DNA of 38,823 bases from Flavonifractor sp963557075 (GTDB lineage Bacteria > Bacillota > Clostridia > Oscillospirales > Oscillospiraceae): positions 1 to 38,823 of the forward strand of contig CAUWDA010000023.1 of NCBI GenBank assembly GCA_963557075.1, read 5' to 3'. The notes under the pieces were generated by a model. The model was not told the origin of the DNA. It was given only the letters and a program-made list of their open reading frames with translations, and searched no databases. Shown here one piece after another: positions 25,007 through 32,365 of this stretch (its first letter is position 1; every line of letters starts with the position of its first letter). The position numbers and the translations under genes are program-made.

Positions 25007-25528
25007 ATGGCTCAGAATCCGATCGTGACCTTTGAGATGGAAAACGGCGGCAAGATGGTGGCCGAGCTCTATCCTGAAGTCGCGCCCAACAGCGTGAACA
25101 ATTTTATCAGCCTGGTGCAGTCCGGCTTCTATAACGGCCTGATCTTCCACCGGGTGATCCCCGGCTTTATGATCCAGGGCGGCTGCCCCCAGGGCACCGG
25201 CATGGGCGGCCCCGGCTACTCCATCAAGGGTGAGTTTGCCCACAACGGCGTGAAAAACGACCTGAAGCATGACCGGGGCGTGCTGTCCATGGCCCGCGCC
25301 ATGCACCCCAACTCCGCCGGCAGCCAGTTCTTCATCATGGTGGAGCGCGCCCCCCATCTGGACGGCGAGTACGCCGCGTTCGGCAAGGTGATCGAGGGCA
25401 TGGATGTGGCCGATGCCATCGTCAATGTGGCCCGTGACCGCATGGACCGGCCCCGTGAGGATCAGCGGATGAAGTGCGTCACGGTGGAGACCTTCGGTGT
25501 GGATTATCCCGCTCCGGAGAAGTGCTGA
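25007..25528 (+). CDS. peptidyl-prolyl cis-trans isomerase, cyclophilin type
   Basis: This enzyme speeds proline cis-trans isomerisation during folding. The 173-residue protein is a cytoplasmic cyclophilin with no signal peptide: FHRVIPGFMIQGG (catalytic Arg), GYSIKGEFAHNG, LSMARAMHPNSAGSQFFI, and YAAFGKVIEGMDV. AAGGAAGGAA (24991-25000) sets the ATG at 25007; an upstream in-frame ATG at 24962 lies over the smpB stop and lacks such spacing. It probably shares the smpB transcript. A GGTCC/GGACC hairpin at 25551-25562 lies 22 nt after the stop. Confidence 0.95.
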   Translation: MAQNPIVTFEMENGGKMVAELYPEVAPNSVNNFISLVQSGFYNGLIFHRVIPGFMIQGGCPQGTGMGGPGYSIKGEFAHNGVKNDLKHDRGVLSMARAMHPNSAGSQFFIMVERAPHLDGEYAAFGKVIEGMDVADAIVNVARDRMDRPREDQRMKCVTVETFGVDYPAPEKC

Positions 25529-25588
25529 ACATCAGTTGAGATTTGCCGCCGGTCCACGGACCGTATCGTTATTTCAACCAGAGTATGT

Positions 25589-25646
25589 GACCTCCTAAAC
25601 TCCCGGCGGGGCCCAGTGAAGCGGGCCCGTCGGGAAGAGGAGGAGC
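25589..25646 (+). other. unassigned structured segment upstream of ssrA
   Basis: The 183-nt gap before ssrA holds a strong two-tier hairpin: CCTCCT (25591-25596) with AGGAGG (25638-25643), and inside it TCCCGGCGGGGCCC (25601-25614) with GGGCCCGTCGGGA (25623-25635), loop AGTGAAGC. A purine-rich stretch (25637-25666) follows. It may be a leader of the tmRNA precursor or a separate small RNA. I do not recognise it as 6S, SRP or RNase P RNA. No clear ssrA promoter was found. Confidence 0.45.
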
Positions 25647-25711
25647 AAGGGAGCGAAGAGAAGGATACCCACGCCTGGGTGGCCTGAGCGGAGCGGACTT
25701 TGCGACGACGA

Positions 25712-26059
25712 GGGGGCGTACTGGTTTCGACGGGGACGTAGAGGCGGGAATAGCGGGCGGATGTGCCTGACATCCTAAAAACAGGCAACTTATAAATTAA
25801 AGAACAACGATAACGTCGTTCTCGCCGCTGCTTAATTAGCGGCCGTCCCATCCGGAAGGACCACGAGCTGGAATGGGGCGTCGATTAGTGGTGCACGTGT
25901 GTGCGCAAAGCTTTGAGCGCACCATGAACAATGAAGCTACCAAGTCCTGAAGTTTGACGGCCTGCGTCAGGATAAGGGAATGTAACCGACCGTCTGCGCC
26001 CGGAGAGGTTCCCGAGGAAGCGTTTTCGGACGGGGGTTCGACTCCCCCCGCCTCCACCA
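25712..26059 (+). ncRNA. ssrA: transfer-messenger RNA (tmRNA)
   Basis: tmRNA with SmpB rescues stalled ribosomes and adds a degradation tag. The 5' end GGGGGCGTACTGGTTTCGAC pairs with CGCCTCC at the 3' end to form the acceptor stem. The 3' end shows a T-arm (GGGGGTTCGACTCCCCC) and an encoded CCA at 26057-26059. The tag frame (25785-25835) ends in a TAA inside the loop of hairpin GCCGCT/AGCGGC, as expected for helix 5. The 348-nt length is normal. A strong terminator begins at the CCA end. Confidence 0.96.
25785..25835 (+). other. tmRNA tag-peptide reading frame
   Basis: Resuming at GCA (25785), the frame reads ATYKLKNNDNVVLAAA and stops at TAA (25833-25835). The Asn-rich middle resembles Bacillus-type tags. 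The C-terminus is LAAA, one alanine longer than the usual ALAA. The resume codon is inferred from its position and from family patterns. Confidence 0.8.
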
Positions 26060-26098
26060 TAAAAATAACCACACCGAAAGGTGTGGTTATTTTTATGG
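26057..26098 (+). terminator. intrinsic terminator of ssrA
   Basis: CCATAAAAATAACCACACC (26057-26075) and its exact complement (26080-26098) form a 19-bp stem capped by a GAAA tetraloop. The T-run lies in the 3' arm. The stem includes the tmRNA CCA end, so terminator and 3' maturation overlap. Confidence 0.92.
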
Positions 26099-26120
26099 AT
26101 ACCTTGAGAAACCAAAATGC

Positions 26121-26196
26121 TCGGGCGAAGTGAATTCGCCCTGCGCCAAGGTTTTCACCTACGGCGAAAACACTTGTACGGCGCAAACGCGCCGCC
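26121..26196 (+). repeat. structured dispersed repeat, copy 3 (diverged)
   Basis: This is a diverged version of the element in the walR-walK gap. Its hairpins are 26123-26141 (GGGCGAA/TTCGCCC around GTGAA), 26150-26171 and 26180-26193 (GGCGC/GCGCC), with the invariant CTTGTACGGCGCA at 26173-26185. The second hairpin keeps its pairing although most stem bases differ from copies 1 and 2. It lies between the ssrA terminator and a second terminator (26268-26310). Confidence 0.75.
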
Positions 26197-26267
26197 GGCT
26201 GGATGGCTGGTAGGTGCGTCGGCTGGAAGTCGTGCGAACTTGAGAATATCGATTTTAACTGCCCCTT

Positions 26268-26310
26268 CCAAAAAGAAAGACATGACCTATGGTCGTGTCT
26301 TTCTTTTTGG
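26268..26310 (+). terminator. second, bidirectional terminator after ssrA
   Basis: CCAAAAAGAAAGACATGACC (26268-26287) pairs with 26291-26310 over 20 bp with one T-G wobble and a 3-nt loop. A- and T-runs lie on either side. As ssrA already has a terminator, this one may end a small transcript from the repeat region or a transcript arriving on the minus strand. Confidence 0.8.
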
Positions 26311-26540
26311 AGTTCCGACCGCCGGAGGCGGCTTTCACCTCTGAATCATACAAAGCAGGACTGGCTGGAGGCGTAACTTAAGGATGTACGCGATTGAGGG
26401 CATAAATTCCTTTTTCTTCTTATGCTTCCTGATCGGGTATCGGTTTACAGCAGATTCAGTCCACATTTCCGCAAATAAACGGGATGATTACGGGGATTTC
26501 AACAAAAACAGGTATCTTATATTGTAAAAATATACGAAAT
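26311..26540. other. non-coding, AT-richer gap before the sugar operon
   Basis: I see no gene or RNA here. Base composition by eye becomes richer in A and T than in neighbouring genes, with runs such as CCTTTTTCTTCTTATG and TATATTGTAAAAATATACG. It may mark a junction with acquired DNA, but no integrase or flanking repeat of ssrA is visible. Confidence 0.4.
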
Positions 26541-26543
26541 TAG

Positions 26544-26558
26544 CACAAGGCCCTTGTG
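26544..26558 (+). promoter_or_regulatory. palindromic operator candidate for the ROK regulator
   Basis: CACAAGG-C-CCTTGTG is a perfect 7+7 palindrome overlapping the likely -35 of the operon promoter. A wider pair, TAGCACAA (26541-26548) and TTGTGCTA (26571-26578), encloses it. Autoregulation by the adjacent ROK protein is inferred. Confidence 0.55.
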
Positions 26559-26582
26559 GGGCTCTCATATTTGTGCTAGTAT
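26554..26582 (+). promoter_or_regulatory. promoter candidate of the sugar operon
   Basis: TTGTGG (26554-26559) and TAGTAT (26577-26582) are 17 bp apart, 51 nt before the regulator start. The hexamers are imperfect (4/6 each), as expected for a regulated promoter. Confidence 0.45.
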
Positions 26583-26632
26583 GTCGGAGGATTAGTAAGA
26601 CCACTGGACAAACATATACGAGGAGGGGCAAA

Positions 26633-27826
26633 TTGATCACACAGCAGATCATCCGGGCGCAGAATCTGCGCCACATTTATAACCTGATCAATTTGAATCC
26701 CGGAATATCCCGTGCCACCCTGGCAAAGCAGGCACAGCTGAGCAAAACCACCATTTCCAGCTTGGTGGACGAGCTGATCGCCGGGAAGTACATCACCGAC
26801 TGCGGCGTGACAAAGTCCCGGATGCAGGGCAGGCACCCCAATGAACTGTGCGTCAACGGGGAGGACAATGCGGTGGTCGTGATCAGCTGGAAGAATACCG
26901 GCCTGGAATTGTCTTTGATCTCATCGGACAGCTCGATCCTCTTTCGGGATCACATGCCGAGCACGGGGGAGAGATTTGGCGTGGAGGAGATCCGGGAGGC
27001 ATTTTTCCAGGTCCTTCTCCCGAAAACAGAGCAGCTCCATCTTATGGGCATCTGTATCATTGTTCCCGGCATCATAGATGATGTGCATGGAAGGATCCTG
27101 TCCACGGTGCTTGGCATCGACTTTCAGGATACGGTCATTGAAGCGCTCTGCCAGGCCTTTGAGGGCTACCCGCTGTGCATTTTGAATGACACAGCCTGCT
27201 TTGCTTACGCGGAGAGCGTTTTTACCACCATTGAGGACGATTTTTTCGCCTATATCAACCTCTCCCGGGGTGTGGGCGCCTGCCTGTTTGCAGACGGAAA
27301 GATGCTGCGGGGGGCCGGCGGTATGTCTACCCAGTTCGGGCATTACTCCATTGACTTCCATGGGCCCAAATGCCTGTGTGGAAATCGGGGCTGTCTGGAG
27401 CGGATGATCGGAGAGTATGTACTGGAGGAGCGGGCTACTGCTTACGGCCTGCACACCCAGCTGCCGGACGGCCGGCGGCTGCTTTTCAGCGATGTGGGCG
27501 CCATGGCTGAGAATGGCAATCCCCATGCGCTGGAGCTGGTGCATCAGCTGGCCCAGGAATTTGCCTACGGGATCTCCAACCTGATCTCCCTGTTCAACCC
27601 ATCGCTGGTCGTCATTGGCGGAACGGGTGTGAACCTGGGCGCCAGATTTTTAAAGGAGCTCCACTCCGCCATATCGGAGATCGGCTTCCGGGAGTTTGTC
27701 TCCCGGGTCAAACTCCGGTATTCCCGCTTGGGCGCGGATGCGGAGCTGGCCGGCGCCGCTCAGTATTATATCGATCACCACTATGATTTTTCCGGAGAGA
27801 TGACGGACGGTCCTTTCCTGCGCTAA
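26633..27826 (+). CDS. ROK-family transcriptional regulator
   Basis: The 397-residue protein pairs an N-terminal winged helix-turn-helix (about residues 10-70; SRATLAKQAQLSKTTISSLVDELI) with a ROK sugar-kinase-like domain. That domain carries the zinc motif GHYSIDF, then CLCGNRGCLE, and VVIGGTGVNLG. Such NagC/XylR-type proteins repress sugar operons and release DNA on binding the sugar or its phosphate. The start is TTG 26633, chosen from AGGAGGGG (26621-26628); no ATG or GTG with a ribosome site is available. It heads the operon and probably controls it through the palindrome at 26544. The ligand cannot be read. Confidence 0.9.
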   Translation: MITQQIIRAQNLRHIYNLINLNPGISRATLAKQAQLSKTTISSLVDELIAGKYITDCGVTKSRMQGRHPNELCVNGEDNAVVVISWKNTGLELSLISSDSSILFRDHMPSTGERFGVEEIREAFFQVLLPKTEQLHLMGICIIVPGIIDDVHGRILSTVLGIDFQDTVIEALCQAFEGYPLCILNDTACFAYAESVFTTIEDDFFAYINLSRGVGACLFADGKMLRGAGGMSTQFGHYSIDFHGPKCLCGNRGCLERMIGEYVLEERATAYGLHTQLPDGRRLLFSDVGAMAENGNPHALELVHQLAQEFAYGISNLISLFNPSLVVIGGTGVNLGARFLKELHSAISEIGFREFVSRVKLRYSRLGADAELAGAAQYYIDHHYDFSGEMTDGPFLR

Positions 27827-27861
27827 GAGAAAGGGACCGACAGCAGAGAGGCGGTTGCAAA

Positions 27862-28677
27862 ATGGATAAGCGCATCATCGGTGTAAATTCAAATTGTTAT
27901 CACGGCTTTTCCGTAGAAGAGAGCCTGGAGGGAATTGCTGCGGCGGGCTTTCACTATGTGGAGCTGACGGCCACCAAGGGATGGACGGAGCATGTGTTCC
28001 CCGATCAGAGCTTCGAGCGGCTGTGCGCGGTCAAGGACAAAATGGAGAGCCTGGGCCTGATCCCCTTCTCCATGAGCGGGCACTGCAACCTGATGGATAC
28101 CCAGCGTCTGCCGGATTTTGTGATGAATATGCGGCTGGCCCATTTCTTCGGCTGCGATTACATCGTCTCCTCCATTGGCGAGGCCCATCTGGCGGATCTG
28201 GCGACTTCCTCCAATGAGCGGTTGGCGGACAATATCCGGGGACTGCTTCCCGCGCTGGAGCGGTATGGGCTGACTCTGGTCCTGGAGCTCCATGGGGATC
28301 ACGCCACCGGCAGCGTTATGAAAGAGATCGTGGATCTGGTGGGTTCCCCCCGGGTCAAGATCAACTATGATACGGCCAACTGCGTTTTTTACGGTAATGT
28401 GGATGCGGCGGATGATATGGATACCTGCCTTTCGGACATTGCCTATCTTCATCTGAAAGACAAAGCCGGTCCCCGGGACGCCTGGGACTTCCCCGCTTTG
28501 GGGGAGGGCTATGTGGATTTCCCCACCATTTTCCGGAAGTTGGATGAGGCGGGGAATCAGGCTCCCTTCAGTGTGGAGATCGAATTTACCCAGGCCGGCC
28601 CGAAGGACCTGGCCGAAGTCAACGAAGCGGTCCGTAAGTCGGCAGACTATCTCCGCGCCCACGGATTTGTCCTGTAA
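27862..28677 (+). CDS. sugar phosphate isomerase/epimerase family protein (TIM barrel) 1
   Basis: This 271-residue protein is a xylose-isomerase-like TIM barrel. Likely metal-ligand positions can be seen in order: Glu in VLELHGDH, Asp in KINYDTANCVFYG, His in YLHLKDK, and Glu in SVEIEF. The family includes epimerases, isomerases and dehydratases acting on ketoses, inosose and 3-keto sugars, so the exact reaction is open. It lies between the ROK regulator and the binding protein, 35 nt after the former. GAGAGGCGG (27846-27854) precedes the ATG. It differs clearly in sequence from the second barrel at 33382. Confidence 0.85.
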   Translation: MDKRIIGVNSNCYHGFSVEESLEGIAAAGFHYVELTATKGWTEHVFPDQSFERLCAVKDKMESLGLIPFSMSGHCNLMDTQRLPDFVMNMRLAHFFGCDYIVSSIGEAHLADLATSSNERLADNIRGLLPALERYGLTLVLELHGDHATGSVMKEIVDLVGSPRVKINYDTANCVFYGNVDAADDMDTCLSDIAYLHLKDKAGPRDAWDFPALGEGYVDFPTIFRKLDEAGNQAPFSVEIEFTQAGPKDLAEVNEAVRKSADYLRAHGFVL

Positions 28678-28735
28678 TGGCCCAGTGTTTCCCGGTGTGA
28701 TGCCGTGAAATAAAATCTGTTTAGGAGGAAGAAAA

Positions 28736-29749
28736 ATGAAAAAGTTTCTTGCACTGATGCTGGCCGGCACCATGGCCCTCTCCCTGGCTGCCTGTGGTGG
28801 CGGCGGCGATCCCGCTTCTACTCCCAGCGAAAGCGCCAGCGGCGGCGAAAAGGAAGAGCTGACCTTTGGCTACATCGCGTACGACATGTCCGACATCTGG
28901 AACGAGTACTCTGCCCGCGCCTTTGAGTACGCCGCCGAGCAGAACGGCGTCAAGACTGTGGTCCTGGATTCCAAGAACAGCCTGGAGGAGTCCATCACCG
29001 CTATGGAGTCCCTGATCCAGCAGGGTGTTGACGGCATCTCCATCTTCCCCATCTCCACCGAGCAGGGCGCTCAGCTGGTGAAGATGGCCAACGAGGCCAA
29101 CATCCCCGTTACCGTGGAGAACTTCGCCATGGATATTGACGATCCCGGCGACTACATCGCCTCCGTTGCCTGCGAGTACGACAAGATCGGCGAGGCCGCC
29201 ATCAAGTGGATCGCTGAGCAGAAGGAAGGCGCCAAGATCTTCTTCTGCGCTGGCCAGCAGGGCGCCGGCGTGTACGAGAAGTATCAGGAGGGCGTGGACC
29301 GTGCCGTGGAAGAGCTGGACGGCAAGGTGGAGATCGTCTCCGTGCTCCATGGCGACTGGCTGACCGACAAGGCCTACAACGTGACCACCGACCTGATCAA
29401 CTCCGGCACTGAGTTCGACTACATCTTTGCCAACAACGACATGATGGCTCAGGGCTGCTACAATGCTCTGAAGGATGCCGGCAAGGAGGGTCTGCCCATC
29501 GTCTCCACCGGCGGCTCCCCCGACGGCTATCAGATGCTCCAGGACGGCGTTGAGGCCGCCAACATGACCGCCCCTGTTTCTCTCCAGGGCGTCAAGACCT
29601 TCCTGAACCTGTACAACCAGGTGGCTCTCGGCCAGGCTCCCACCGAGAAGTTTACCGCACTGCCCGTCATTCCCGTCGCTGCTGACGATACCAGCTCCTA
29701 CATCGCCTGGGATGACTATGAGGCCGCTTACGCGTTCCTGCAGGAGTAA
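28736..29749 (+). CDS. sugar ABC transporter substrate-binding lipoprotein
   Basis: This 337-residue lipoprotein captures the sugar outside the cell for the importer encoded next. The signal peptide ends in the lipobox LAAC (Cys20), followed by a Gly/Ser/Pro-rich linker. The mature part is a type 1 periplasmic-binding fold of the RbsB group: FGYIAYDMSDIWNEYSARAF, LIQQGVDGISIFPI, CEYDKIGEAAIKWI, FANNDMMAQGCYNAL. GGAGGAA (28724-28730) gives a strong ribosome site. A large inverted repeat follows the gene, a usual way to keep more binding protein than transporter. Confidence 0.92.
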   Translation: MKKFLALMLAGTMALSLAACGGGGDPASTPSESASGGEKEELTFGYIAYDMSDIWNEYSARAFEYAAEQNGVKTVVLDSKNSLEESITAMESLIQQGVDGISIFPISTEQGAQLVKMANEANIPVTVENFAMDIDDPGDYIASVACEYDKIGEAAIKWIAEQKEGAKIFFCAGQQGAGVYEKYQEGVDRAVEELDGKVEIVSVLHGDWLTDKAYNVTTDLINSGTEFDYIFANNDMMAQGCYNALKDAGKEGLPIVSTGGSPDGYQMLQDGVEAANMTAPVSLQGVKTFLNLYNQVALGQAPTEKFTALPVIPVAADDTSSYIAWDDYEAAYAFLQE

Positions 29750-29777
29750 GTCTCAGAAGGAACCATAAATGAACATG

Positions 29778-29837
29778 ACCGGCCGGCTGCGGCATGAGGG
29801 CGGGGGATGACCCAGCCGCATCCTACAGCCGGCCGGT
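29778..29837 (+). promoter_or_regulatory. large inverted repeat between binding-protein and ATPase genes
   Basis: ACCGGCCGGC (29778-29787) pairs with GCCGGCCGGT (29828-29837), and TGCGGC (29788-29793) with GCCGCA (29815-29820). This makes a 16-bp stacked stem with a 7-nt bulge on the 3' side. No T-run follows. It is likely an attenuating or mRNA-protecting hairpin that lowers expression of the genes behind it relative to the binding protein. Confidence 0.7.
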
Positions 29838-29868
29838 GATTATTGTCCAGAAGAAGGTGAGAGCAGCC

Positions 29869-31395
29869 ATGACGATCGATTATGAAAACAGTAAGCCAGT
29901 GATCTCCATGTGCGACATTAAAAAAGAATTCTCCGGCGTATGGGCCCTGTCCGGCATTACCTTTGACGTCTATGCCGGTGAGGTCCATTGCCTTGTGGGA
30001 GAAAACGGAGCGGGAAAATCCACCCTGATGAAGGTCCTCTCCGGCGCCTATACCCCCTCCTCCGGTACCATTGAGGTGGATGGCGTCTCCTATTCCAAGC
30101 TGGACCCTGTCCTGTCCAAGGAACTGGGGATCAACATCGTATATCAGGAGAACGACCTGGTCCCCAGCATGGATGTCGTGGAGAACGTCTATGTGGGCAA
30201 CGAAAAGGTAAAGGGCTTTGGATGGGTGGATTACAAGGCCATGGAGGCTGAGGTCCGGCAGCAGATGGAGGATCTCGGTATCGACCTGAAGCTGGACACG
30301 AAGATCGAAGATCTGTCGGTTTCGGATCAGCAGTTCGTGAAGATCCTCAAGGCCCTGAGCATCCAGCCCCGGGTGCTCATCATGGACGAGCCCACTTCCA
30401 TGTTCAACGTGGAGGATGCGGAAAAGGTGCTGGAGCTGACCCGGCGGATCACAGAAAAGGGCATCGGCATCATTTACATCTCCCACTTCCTCAATGAAGT
30501 GGTGCAGATCGCCGACCGGATCACAGTGATCCGGGACGGCGCCGTGGTCAGGACCTACACCAACGAAAACAGGGACATCCCCATCACCACCCTCACCCAG
30601 GACATGGTGGGCCGTCCCATTGACATGTTCTACGACAAGGAGACTTGTCCCATCGGTGATGTGATGCTGGAGGTAAAGGATCTCCAGCTCACCAAGGACA
30701 GCCCCAAGGTGAGCTTTGAGGTCCGTCAGGGCGAGATCGTGGGCTTCTCCGGCATGGTGGGCTCGGGCCGCACCGAGATCGTCCGCGCTCTGGTGGGTGC
30801 AGACCACCGCTTCGGCGGCCAGATCCTGATCCGGGGCAAGCAGGTGAACATTAAAACGCCTAATGACAGCATCAATGAAGGCATCGCCTTCATTACAGAG
30901 GACCGGCAGAAGCTGGGCCTTATGCTCAATGCCAGTGTGCTGGAGAACGCAACGATCCTGGGCCTGCGGGAGAAGATCAAGGGCTTTTTTATCAATATCA
31001 AAAAGTTCCCGCCCCTGATCTCGCCCCTCCTCAAGGAGCTCCGCCTGAAGACCCCCAGCATCTGGACCGAGGCCGTCTACCTGTCCGGCGGAAACCAGCA
31101 GAAGGTAGTTCTGGCCAAATGGCTGTATGCAGAGCAGGATATCTATATTTTTGATGAGCCTACCCGCGGCATCGACGTGAACGCAAAAGCGGAGTTCTAC
31201 AAGCAGATGTGCGCGTTGACAAAGCAGGGGAAGAGCATCATCATGATCAGCTCGGATATGCCGGAATTGATCAGTATGAGTGACCGTGTCTTGGTCGTAC
31301 GGGATGGTAACATCGACTGTGAACTGACGGGAGAAGACATCAACGAGCAGGAGATCATCAAACGTGCGTTAGGAGTGAAGAAAAATGACGGATAA
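29869..31395 (+). CDS. sugar ABC transporter ATP-binding protein, two nucleotide-binding domains
   Basis: This 508-residue RbsA/MglA-type ATPase energises the importer. The first domain (about 12-250) has Walker A GENGAGKST, signature LSVSDQQ (usually LSVAQQQ or similar) and Walker B VLIMDEPTSMF. The second (about 265-500) has the P-loop variant GMVGSGRTEIVRAL without the lysine, signature LSGGNQQKV and Walker B IYIFDEPTRGID. Loss of the P-loop lysine in the second domain is normal for this family. ATG 29869 follows AAGAAGGTGAGAG; an in-frame ATG at 29794 lies within the inverted repeat. It overlaps the permease by 11 nt. Confidence 0.93.
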   Translation: MTIDYENSKPVISMCDIKKEFSGVWALSGITFDVYAGEVHCLVGENGAGKSTLMKVLSGAYTPSSGTIEVDGVSYSKLDPVLSKELGINIVYQENDLVPSMDVVENVYVGNEKVKGFGWVDYKAMEAEVRQQMEDLGIDLKLDTKIEDLSVSDQQFVKILKALSIQPRVLIMDEPTSMFNVEDAEKVLELTRRITEKGIGIIYISHFLNEVVQIADRITVIRDGAVVRTYTNENRDIPITTLTQDMVGRPIDMFYDKETCPIGDVMLEVKDLQLTKDSPKVSFEVRQGEIVGFSGMVGSGRTEIVRALVGADHRFGGQILIRGKQVNIKTPNDSINEGIAFITEDRQKLGLMLNASVLENATILGLREKIKGFFINIKKFPPLISPLLKELRLKTPSIWTEAVYLSGGNQQKVVLAKWLYAEQDIYIFDEPTRGIDVNAKAEFYKQMCALTKQGKSIIMISSDMPELISMSDRVLVVRDGNIDCELTGEDINEQEIIKRALGVKKNDG

Positions 31396-32344
31396 GAAGT
31401 CCAAGACAGCCATCAAGAAGCTGCTGAAGGATCAGCGCGTCCTGTTGGCCATCGTCATCGTGGCGATTGTGGTGATCATTTCTCTGATCAAGCCCCAATT
31501 TATTGCACCCGGAAATATCGTGTCCATCTTCCAGCAGATCTGCGTGCTGGGCATTCTCACGATGGCCATGAGTATCCTCCTTATCTCCGGCGGGATCGAC
31601 CTGTCCATCGGCAACATCATGGTCCTCAGCGGCGTGGTGATGTACCTGTGCATCAATGCCGCCATACCCCTTCCCATTGCGATCATGGCCGGACTGGCTA
31701 CCGGCTTGCTGTGCGGCCTGCTCAACGGCTTTATCATTGCCAAGAGCAAGTGTATCCCGCTGGTCATCACTCTGGGCACCAGCAAGGCCTTCTACGGTCT
31801 GGCCCTGACCGTGTCCGGCGGCCGCATCATGAACTTCGGCGGCGCCTTCGACGGACTGAAGACCAAGTTCTTTGGGGTGTTTTCCCCCATGCTCCTGGTC
31901 CTCCTGGTCATGACGGTGCTGGCCTTTATCACCATGAATTACACCAAGTTCGGCCGCAGGGTGGTAGCCCTGGGCGGCAACGAGAAGAACGCCTTCCTGT
32001 CCGGCATCAACGTCACCCGCTATAAGGTGATCGTGTACGGCATCGCCGGCCTCTTCTGCGCCGTGGCCAGCATGGTATTTATTGCCCGTATCGACTCCAT
32101 CACCGCCAATGCCGGCGTGAACTACGAGACCAACGCTCTGGCCGCGGCCATCATCGGCGGCATCACCTTTGAAGGCGGCAAGGGCACCATCGGCGGCGCA
32201 TTTTTGGGCTGCCTGCTCATGGGCGTTATCTCCAATGCCATGAATATTCTGGGCGTGGACAACAACATCCAGACCATTGTGACCGGCGCCATCATTGTGG
32301 GCGCTGTGGTGCTGAGCAACATCAATAACATCAGAAAGAAATAA
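31385..32344 (+). CDS. sugar ABC transporter permease, RbsC type
   Basis: This 319-residue integral membrane protein forms the sugar channel. It has about eight to ten hydrophobic segments, the family motif SGGIDLSIGNIMVLSGV, GFIIAKSKCIPLVITLGT, VALGGNEKNAFLSGINV (the loop that contacts the ATPase), and AAAIIGGITFEGGKGTIGG near the end. Only one permease gene is present, so the channel is presumably a homodimer. It starts inside the ATPase gene. Confidence 0.93.
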   Translation: MTDKKSKTAIKKLLKDQRVLLAIVIVAIVVIISLIKPQFIAPGNIVSIFQQICVLGILTMAMSILLISGGIDLSIGNIMVLSGVVMYLCINAAIPLPIAIMAGLATGLLCGLLNGFIIAKSKCIPLVITLGTSKAFYGLALTVSGGRIMNFGGAFDGLKTKFFGVFSPMLLVLLVMTVLAFITMNYTKFGRRVVALGGNEKNAFLSGINVTRYKVIVYGIAGLFCAVASMVFIARIDSITANAGVNYETNALAAAIIGGITFEGGKGTIGGAFLGCLLMGVISNAMNILGVDNNIQTIVTGAIIVGAVVLSNINNIRKK

Positions 32345-32365
32345 CGCAGGGAAGGAGAGATCGAC

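Noticed and set aside
26060..26632. Genomic island inserted at the ssrA 3' end
   Set aside because: ssrA is a common attachment site, but no integrase gene and no second copy of the ssrA 3' end is visible in the window.
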